Shown here: positions 58,922 through 64,000 of the stretch, in pieces | How positions within the stretch are numbered: position 1 is the first letter of the stretch | How the letters are laid out: every line of letters starts with the position of its first letter | Assembly: GCF_049341845.1 (NCBI RefSeq) | Contig: NZ_JBMPIT010000002.1 | Location: 410,944-474,943, forward strand | Origin: Curtobacterium guangdongense | Lineage (GTDB): Bacteria > Actinomycetota > Actinomycetes > Actinomycetales > Microbacteriaceae | Direction of reading: 5' to 3' | Length of the DNA: 64,000 nt | Notes under the pieces: model-generated | What the model was told of the DNA's origin: nothing | The model's database searches: none | Seen by the model: the letters and a program-made list of their open reading frames with translations, nothing else | Translations under genes and position numbers: made by a program

Positions 58922-60205
58922 TCAGAGCGCTGCGGCGCGCGGGAACGCGGTGCGGCCCGCGTAGACCGCGGCGTCGCCGAGCTCTTCCTCGATGCGGAGG
59001 AGCTGGTTGTACTTCGCGACGCGGTCCGAACGAGCCGGGGCGCCGGTCTTGATCTGGCCACCGTCGACCGCCACGGAGATGTCCGCGATGGTGGTGTCCT
59101 CGGTCTCGCCGGAACGGTGCGACAGGATCGCCGTCATGCCGTGGCGCTGCGCGAGCGAGACGGCGTCGAGGGTCTCGGTCAGCGTGCCGATCTGGTTCAC
59201 CTTGACGAGGATCGAGTTGCCGGCCTTCTCGTCGATGCCCCGCTGCAGACGCTTCGGGTTCGTGACGTAGAGGTCGTCGCCGACGATCTGCACCTTGCCG
59301 CCGAGCTCGGCGGTCAGGTGGGTCCAGCCTTCCCAGTCGTCCTCGGCGAGGGGGTCCTCGATGGTGACGAGCGGGTAGTTCGCGACGAGGTCCGAGAAGT
59401 AACTCGTGAACTCCTGCGAGGAGAGCTGCTTGCCCTCGAAGTTGTACTTGCCGTCGGCGAAGAACTCGGTCGACGCGACGTCGAGGCCGAGCGCGATGTC
59501 CTTGCCGGGGGTGAAGCCGGCCTTCTCGATCGCGGCGACGAGGAAGTCGAGCGCTGCACGGTTCGACGCGAGCTCCGGCGCGAAGCCGCCCTCGTCGCCG
59601 AGGCCGGTCGCCAGGCCCTGCTTCTTCAGCTCGCCCTTGAGGGCGTGGTACGTCTCGACACCCCAGCGGAGCGCCTCGGAGAAGCTCTCGGCGCCGTAGG
59701 GCACCAGGAAGAACTCCTGGATGTCGACGTTGGTGTCGGCGTGCGCGCCACCGTTGACGACGTTCATCAGCGGAACGGGCAGCGTGTGCGCGTTCGGGCC
59801 GCCGAGGTAGCGGAACAGCGGGAGGTCGGCCGAGTCGGCGGCGGCGCGGGCGACGGCGAGCGAGGCGCCGAGGATCGCGTTCGCGCCGAGGCGGGACTTG
59901 TTCTCGGTGCCGTCGAGCTCGATGAGCGCGGCGTCGACGAGACGCTGGTCGGTGGCGTCGAAGCCCTCGAGCGCCGGGCCGATCTCGTCGAGGACGGCCT
60001 CGACGGCCTTCAGGACGCCCTTGCCGCCGTAGCGGGCCTTGTCGCCGTCGCGCAGCTCGTACGCTTCGAAGGCGCCGGTGGAGGCGCCGGACGGGACGAG
60101 CGCGCGCGAGACGACGCCGTCGTCGAGGAGGACCTCGACCTCGACCGTCGGGTTGCCTCGGGAATCGAGGACTTCGCGTGCTCCTACGGCATCGATCACG
60201 GCCAC
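58922..60205 (-). CDS. eno: Enolase
   Basis: The 427-residue protein shows canonical enolase features: AREVLDSRGNPTVEVEV, ASTGAFEAYELRDGD, PMMNVVNGGAHADTNVDIQEF-like PVPLMNVVNGGAHADTNVDI, the metal Asp in ALGLDVASTEF, YPLVTIEDPLAEDDWEGW, and SHRSGETEDTTIADISVA with the catalytic Lys in SILVKVNQIGTLTET. It converts 2-phosphoglycerate to phosphoenolpyruvate. The start is the GTG at 60203-60205. Confidence 0.97.
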   Translation of the reverse strand: MAVIDAVGAREVLDSRGNPTVEVEVLLDDGVVSRALVPSGASTGAFEAYELRDGDKARYGGKGVLKAVEAVLDEIGPALEGFDATDQRLVDAALIELDGTENKSRLGANAILGASLAVARAAADSADLPLFRYLGGPNAHTLPVPLMNVVNGGAHADTNVDIQEFFLVPYGAESFSEALRWGVETYHALKGELKKQGLATGLGDEGGFAPELASNRAALDFLVAAIEKAGFTPGKDIALGLDVASTEFFADGKYNFEGKQLSSQEFTSYFSDLVANYPLVTIEDPLAEDDWEGWTHLTAELGGKVQIVGDDLYVTNPKRLQRGIDEKAGNSILVKVNQIGTLTETLDAVSLAQRHGMTAILSHRSGETEDTTIADISVAVDGGQIKTGAPARSDRVAKYNQLLRIEEELGDAAVYAGRTAFPRAAAL

Positions 60206-60304
60206 GGGGTACTCCCTACACGTTGCGGTTGTGGTGCTTGCGGAGTCGATCCTACCGAGGCGCGGTGAACCGTTTCGTTGCGCTCGGTGACGACTGTGGA
60301 CAAG

Positions 60305-61549
60305 TCAGGCGAGCGGGCGGAACTCCACACCCTCGAGCGAGGTCGTGTCGGCGCCGACGGTGGCGAACGACCCGAAGCCCTGCGCCGCCAGACCGGCGAG
60401 CAGGTTCTTCGTGTTCTTGGTCCGCTTCTCGAGCCGGACGCGGTGGTGCTGCTCGAGCGCCTCGCTCTTGAGCGCGGCGAGCCTGAGCGGGTCCACGTCC
60501 TTGTCGTACACGAGCACGACGGCGTCGGAGGTGGCCGCTTCCGGCAGGGTCACGAGGTCGACGAGCCGCTCGAAGCCGAGCGAGAACCCGACGGCGGGGA
60601 CGTCCTGCCCGAGGAAGCGCCCGATCATGCCGTCGTACCGCCCGCCGCCGCCGAGGCTGTACCCGAAGTCCGGGTGTGCGACCTCGAAGATGGTCCCGGT
60701 GTAGTAGCCCATGCCGCGCACGAGTGTCGGGTCGAAGCGCAGGTCGACGTCGGGCAGCGCCTCGCGGAGCCGGATCAGGTCGGCGAACGCGTCCTCGTCG
60801 AGCCACGCGGCACCGCGGACGCTCTCCCACTCGGCCGTCTCGAGCGCGCCGATCGTCGTGGCGAGGTCGGGCAGGTCGACGCCGAGGACCTCGCCGAGCT
60901 CCCGCGCGACACCGTCAGCGCCGATCTTGTCGAGCTTGTCGATCGTGATCAGGGCACGGTCGGCGGCGGCCGGTTCGGTGATGCCCCACGACGCGAGCAG
61001 CGCCACGAGGATGCGGCGGTCGTTGATCCGGATCGAGGTCCCCGTCACGCCGAGTGCGTCGAGCGCGGCGGTCGTCGCCCGGATGAGCTCGATCTCGGCG
61101 AGCTGCCCGGGTTCGCCGAGGATGTCGATGTCGCACTGCACGAACTGCCGGTACCGCCCCTTCTGCGGGCGCTCGGCACGCCAGACCGGCGCGATCTGCA
61201 CGGCGCGGAACACCGTCGGGAGCTCGGCGCGGTGCGAGGCGTAGAAGCGGGCGAGCGGCACCGTGAGGTCGAAGCGGAGCCCGAGGTCGGCGAGGTCGAG
61301 CGGGGCCTCGGCACTGCGGAGGTCCTCCACCGAGAGCCCGCGGCGCATCACACCGAACGCCAGCTTCTCGTTGTCGCCGCCCAGGCCGGAGTGCAGGCGT
61401 GCGGAGTCCTCGACCACCGGAGTCTCGATCTCGTCGAACCCGTGGCGGGAGTACACCCCCCGGATCACGCCGAGGACGTGCTCGCGACGTGCCTTGTCCG
61501 CGGGGAGGAAGTCACGCATGCCACGGGGTGCCGTCACGGTCGTCGCCAT
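60305..61549 (-). CDS. hisS: Histidyl-tRNA synthetase
   Basis: The 414-residue class II synthetase has MRDFLPADKARREHV, motif 2 APVWRAERPQKGRYRQFVQC, the His-binding motifs LVRGMGYYTGTIFEV and GGGGRYDGMIGRF, motif 3 AVGFSLGFERLVDL and a C-terminal anticodon domain. It is slightly short for the family but complete. The start ATG at 61547-61549 leads MATTVTAPRGMRDFLPAD. It faces the small-RNA candidate and mazG region. Confidence 0.95.
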   Translation of the reverse strand: MATTVTAPRGMRDFLPADKARREHVLGVIRGVYSRHGFDEIETPVVEDSARLHSGLGGDNEKLAFGVMRRGLSVEDLRSAEAPLDLADLGLRFDLTVPLARFYASHRAELPTVFRAVQIAPVWRAERPQKGRYRQFVQCDIDILGEPGQLAEIELIRATTAALDALGVTGTSIRINDRRILVALLASWGITEPAAADRALITIDKLDKIGADGVARELGEVLGVDLPDLATTIGALETAEWESVRGAAWLDEDAFADLIRLREALPDVDLRFDPTLVRGMGYYTGTIFEVAHPDFGYSLGGGGRYDGMIGRFLGQDVPAVGFSLGFERLVDLVTLPEAATSDAVVLVYDKDVDPLRLAALKSEALEQHHRVRLEKRTKNTKNLLAGLAAQGFGSFATVGADTTSLEGVEFRPLA

Positions 61550-61580
61550 GGGTCAATCCTGTCAGATCGCGACGCTCGGG

Positions 61581-61609
61581 TTGCGAGCCGCCCGACCCAC
61601 TGATATTCT
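61581..61609 (+). promoter_or_regulatory. Good promoter for the small-RNA candidate
   Basis: TTGCGA (61581-61586) and TATTCT (61604-61609), spaced by exactly 17 bp, form one of the best sigma-70-type promoters in the window. No reading frame begins downstream on the plus strand before the hairpin at 61750, so it should produce an RNA of about 170 nt. Confidence 0.7.
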
Positions 61610-61615
61610 CTATCC

Positions 61616-61790
61616 AGAACCTCGGACCGACCGGGTGCCTGATCCACCCACCGGTCCGATCGCGTGGGCAACGTGCTGCAGTGTGCCCCGCGGTTCGAGC
61701 GGGCTTCCCTGCCGGCGCCACCACCCCTGGGGCGCCGTCTGCCCGCTCTGCGGGCGTCCTCCTTTTTCGGGTTAGGAGGACGCCCGCACT
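61616..61790 (+). ncRNA. Structured small RNA candidate, no protein frame
   Basis: From the predicted start at about 61616 the RNA can fold into stem 1 (GGACCG 61624-61629 with CGGTCC 61652-61657, plus GGGTG 61633-61637 with CACCC 61645-61649) and a long-range stem GAGCGGGC (61697-61704) with GCCCGCTC (61741-61748), which encloses CGGCGCC (61713-61719) with GGCGCCG (61731-61737). A 14-bp terminator-like stem at 61750-61787 follows. SRP RNA, 6C RNA and tmRNA motifs are not recognised. The RNA is inferred from promoter plus structure, without expression data. Confidence 0.5.
61750..61787. terminator. 14-bp perfect stem ending the small RNA and mazG
   Basis: GCGGGCGTCCTCCT (61750-61763) and AGGAGGACGCCCGC (61774-61787) pair perfectly around a 10-nt loop. 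It would end the plus-strand RNA and also lies 32 bp past the mazG stop on the minus strand, so it can act both ways. Confidence 0.75.
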
Positions 61791-61818
61791 TCTCCCGCGT
61801 GACGACGGTCCCCCGTCC

Positions 61819-62505
61819 TCACCCGACAGCGTCGGTCGCGCGTCCCGCTGCGTCGAGCCGAGCAACCGCCGCGCGCAGGCTCGCGACCGGGTCGACCCCC
61901 GCGCGCTGCGCCTCGGCGACCGTCGCCAGCATGCTGACACCCCATCCCGTGTCGACGCCGTCCGCACGGTCGTCCGTCCTGCCGTCGCCCTCCCCGGCCG
62001 ATGCGACGACGGCGGCGACCACCGCGGCGGCGTCCCCACGTTCCTCCAGGCGCTCCAGCAGCTTCACCGCACGCTCCAACGGCGGCATCGCCCGCGGGAC
62101 CCCGTCGAACGCACTCGTCCGGCTCGACTTCTCGGCGGCCTTCGCAGCGCGCCAGACCCGGACGACGTCCTCGACCGTGTCCGCACGCTCGTTGCCGAAC
62201 ACGTGCGGGTGTCGGCGGACCATCTTGTCGCGGGCGGTCGCGGCGACGTCCTGCAGGTCGAAGGCTCCGTCGCGGGCAGCGATCCCCGCGTGCAGCACCA
62301 CCTGGTACAGCACGTCGCCGAGCTCCTCGCGGAGGTCGTCGGCGTCGCCGTCCTCGATCGCGTCGACGAGCTCGTACGACTCCTCCACCGCGTAGCGCGA
62401 CAGCGACGCATGCGTCTGCACGCGGTTCCACACGCACCCGTCCTCCGGGGCGAGCAGGCGGTCGACGACGGCTGCGAGGTCCTCCATGGCACTCATGTCG
62501 GCCAT
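61819..62505 (-). CDS. mazG: MazG-type nucleotide pyrophosphohydrolase
   Basis: The 228-residue protein has the MazG motif in SLSRYAVEESYELVDAIEDG, then DDLREELGDVLYQVVLHAGI with the E-E-L-x-D metal site, then a region ERLEERGDAAAVVAAVV and a second MazG-like helix pair. It hydrolyses NTPs to NMP and PPi, lowering (p)ppGpp-related or damaged nucleotides. The ATG at 62505 (MADMSAMED) is chosen; MSAMED at 62496 is an alternative. It is divergent from nhaA. Confidence 0.92.
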   Translation of the reverse strand: MADMSAMEDLAAVVDRLLAPEDGCVWNRVQTHASLSRYAVEESYELVDAIEDGDADDLREELGDVLYQVVLHAGIAARDGAFDLQDVAATARDKMVRRHPHVFGNERADTVEDVVRVWRAAKAAEKSSRTSAFDGVPRAMPPLERAVKLLERLEERGDAAAVVAAVVASAGEGDGRTDDRADGVDTGWGVSMLATVAEAQRAGVDPVASLRAAVARLDAAGRATDAVG

Positions 62506-62544
62506 GCTCGCACGGGGGCCGTCCGGTACGATGGTCGGGGCGTG

Positions 62545-62576
62545 TCGGGAAGTCTGGTCGACGGACCGTTTCCCGA
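62545..62576 (+). promoter_or_regulatory. Hairpin in the nhaA leader
   Basis: TCGGGAA (62545-62551) and TTCCCGA (62570-62576) pair perfectly and enclose GGTC (62556-62559) and GACC (62564-62567), just before the GGAG of the nhaA RBS. A TACGAT -10-like box lies at 62527-62532. It may control nhaA translation or be a fragment of an ion-sensing leader. Confidence 0.4.
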
Positions 62577-62592
62577 TCTCTGACGGAGTTCC

Positions 62593-63771
62593 ATGCTTGC
62601 TGTCGTCCGCTCCCCCCGTTTCAGCGCCATCGCCCTGCTCACCGCGGCGGTGCTCGGCCTCGTCGTCGCGAACACCCCGGCCGGCCCCGGGCTCGAGCAC
62701 GTGCTGCACCTGCACTCCCCGTGGGGTGCGCTCGGCCTCGACCTGACCGTCGCGCACTGGATCAGCGACGGGCTCCTCGCCGTGTTCTTCCTGCTCGTCG
62801 CGATCGAGCTCAAGCAGGAGCTCGTCGCGGGCGAGCTGTCGAACCCGAAGACCGCGATCGTCCCCGCCATCGCGGCGGTCGGCGGCGTGCTGGTGCCCGC
62901 CGGGGTGTACCTCGCGGTGACGGCCGGCACGCAGTACACGCACGGCTGGCCGATCCCGACCGCGACCGACATCGCCTTCGCGCTCGGCGTCCTCGCGATG
63001 TTCGGCCGCGGCCTGCCGTCGTCGCTCCGGGTGTTCCTGCTCGCCCTCGCGGTCCTCGACGACCTCATCGCGATCGTCATCATCGCCGTCGTCTTCGCGA
63101 GCGACACCGACTTCCTCGCACTCGGTGGCGCCGTGGTCGTGCTCGTCCTCTTCTGGCTGCTGGGCCGGATGCTGCGCCCGGGTCGCGTCGGCCAGGGCTG
63201 GATCATCGCCGCGATGATCGTGCTCGGCGCGCTGACCTGGTGGCTCGTCCACCACTCGGGCGTGCACGCCACGATCGCCGGCGTGGCGCTCGGGCTCGTG
63301 CTGCCGCGGCGCCCGGGGCACACCGTGTACGACCGGGTGGAACCGTGGTCGAACGCCGTCGTGCTGCCGATCTTCGCGTTCGCGTCGGCGGCGGTCGTCA
63401 TCCCCGCGGTCGGCATCAGTGAGCTCTCCCCGACGTTCTGGGGCGTCGTCCTCGCGCTTCCGGTCGGCAAGGTCGTCGGCATCACCCTGTTCGGTGCCGT
63501 CGCGACACGGGTCTTCCGCGGGCCGGGTCGTCCGTCGCTGTCGTTCTGGTCGATCGTGACGGTCGGCGTGCTGGGCGGGATCGGCTTCACGGTGTCCCTG
63601 CTCATGAACGAGCTGGCGTTCGCGAAGAACGAGGAGATCGTCGACGAGGGCACGCTCGCCGTGCTGATCGGCTCCGGCATCGCGATGGTCGCCTCCGCGA
63701 TCGTCGTGAGCCTCAAGGCGCGCCACCACCGGGCTCGCCGCGAGCTCTCCGAGGCCGAGTCCACCGAGTAG
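62593..63771 (+). CDS. nhaA: Na+/H+ antiporter NhaA
   Basis: The 392-residue membrane protein has the NhaA motifs: FFLLVAIELKQELVAGELSNPKTAIVPAIAAVGG-type TM4 region, PIPTATDIAFALGVLAMFG and LLALAVLDDLIAIVII, with the ion-binding DD pair, and ten or more further helices. It exchanges Na+ or Li+ for H+ at alkaline pH. The start ATG at 62593 follows GACGGAG. The C-terminal tail is a short charged helix. It is the last complete gene before the IS element. Confidence 0.95.
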   Translation: MLAVVRSPRFSAIALLTAAVLGLVVANTPAGPGLEHVLHLHSPWGALGLDLTVAHWISDGLLAVFFLLVAIELKQELVAGELSNPKTAIVPAIAAVGGVLVPAGVYLAVTAGTQYTHGWPIPTATDIAFALGVLAMFGRGLPSSLRVFLLALAVLDDLIAIVIIAVVFASDTDFLALGGAVVVLVLFWLLGRMLRPGRVGQGWIIAAMIVLGALTWWLVHHSGVHATIAGVALGLVLPRRPGHTVYDRVEPWSNAVVLPIFAFASAAVVIPAVGISELSPTFWGVVLALPVGKVVGITLFGAVATRVFRGPGRPSLSFWSIVTVGVLGGIGFTVSLLMNELAFAKNEEIVDEGTLAVLIGSGIAMVASAIVVSLKARHHRARRELSEAESTE

Positions 63772-63819
63772 CGCGCCGCCTCGGATGCAGCGGGCGGTGC
63801 GGTGGGCGCGACCGGTCGC

Positions 63820-63863
63820 CGGACGGGAGGCACGGTGCCAGCCCACGCTGAGCCTCCCGTCCG
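63820..63863. repeat. GGAGGCTCG palindrome, degenerate centre
   Basis: CGGACGGGAGGC (63820-63831) and GCCTCCCGTCCG (63852-63863) pair perfectly, but the centre is degenerate. It lies 49 bp after the nhaA stop and before the transposase gene. Confidence 0.65.
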
Positions 63864-63918
63864 GCGGCGCGCACGCCGCAGGGCACGTGGCCGGCCTGGC
63901 CACGCACCCTGCTGAGCG

Positions 63919-64000
63919 CTAGGTGTAGTTCCCCGTGAGGTTGTGAACGCGATCTGATGGGGTTTGGCCGCCGAGTCCGGTGTGGGGTCGGTGGTGATTG
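63919..64000 (-). mobile_element. IS481-family transposase, 3' end only (runs off right edge)
   Basis: On the minus strand, the frame ending at TAG 63919-63921 reads NHHRPHTGLGGQTPSDRVHN then LTGNYT. This is the C-terminal end of IS481/IS3-type DDE transposases, where YNHHRPH precedes the last residues. About 26 codons lie in the window and the rest is beyond the right edge. No terminal inverted repeat can be fixed from this side alone. Confidence 0.8.

Noticed and set aside
61616..61790. 4.5S (SRP) RNA or 6C RNA assignment of the small-RNA candidate
   Set aside because: The GGAAGCAGC-type SRP loop and the two C6 hairpin loops are absent.

Overview
The window looks like a chromosomal segment of a high-GC actinobacterium of the family Microbacteriaceae, most probably Curtobacterium or a close relative. 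The evidence is the strong G/C bias at third codon positions, many GTG starts, a mycothiol S-conjugate amidase, actinobacterial DUF501, DUF4245, DUF4307 and DUF6264 proteins, and an inositol cluster of the Corynebacterium type with a Cgl0158-like aldolase. The genus is inferred; no rRNA lies in the window.

Regions. 1-1400: a partial gene at the edge, an AraC-type regulator and two coupled hypothetical genes. 1392-8538: an accessory island of visibly lower GC. It starts with a tyrosine-recombinase remnant and carries an ABC-type ATPase, an HTH protein, a serine recombinase whose catalytic Ser reads as Cys, a HEPN-like protein with an R-x4-H motif, and a PIN-like RNase candidate. It ends in a hairpin and dyad array at the AT-rich 3' end of ychF. 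8539-11356: housekeeping genes (ychF, hydrolase, exonuclease). 11448-24337: the myo-inositol catabolic locus, with a GntR regulator (IolR) on the plus strand and a ten-gene minus-strand operon from iolC to an Idh/MocA oxidoreductase. 24504-48329: rmuC, glpX, fbaA, M18 peptidase, ispH, xseA-xseB, carbonic anhydrase, fumC, phoH, aminotransferase, uppS, hemolysin III, mca, greA, threonine ammonia-lyase, AI-2E exporter, YcaQ-like protein, htpX and lemA. 48558-63771: a large Ig-like surface protein, an acyl-CoA synthetase, a ThrE-type exporter, a desaturase, a tRNA with UAA anticodon, ndh, DUF501, a FtsB-like protein, eno, hisS, a structured small-RNA candidate, mazG and nhaA. 63919-64000: the 3' end of an IS481-type transposase runs off the right edge.

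How the genes work together. The iol operon encodes every step from myo-inositol to a semialdehyde, DHAP and acetyl/propionyl-CoA (IolG, IolE, IolD, IolB, IolC, aldolase, IolA). Motifs matching the corynebacterial IolR consensus KGWCHTRACA sit upstream of iolC and of the tautomerase gene, and a near match lies upstream of iolR itself. No inositol transporter is present. The island genes are candidates for an RNA-targeting anti-phage module, since HEPN, PIN and a RloC/PrrC-like ATPase are all families tied to RNA cleavage in defence; that role is inferred.

Two dispersed extragenic elements recur. One is a GGAGGCTCG palindrome family of at least eight full or half sites, several being 42-48 bp near-perfect palindromes between convergent genes. 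The other is a roughly 100-bp element built on CGAATCGCGCGTAGG, present twice, also between convergent genes.
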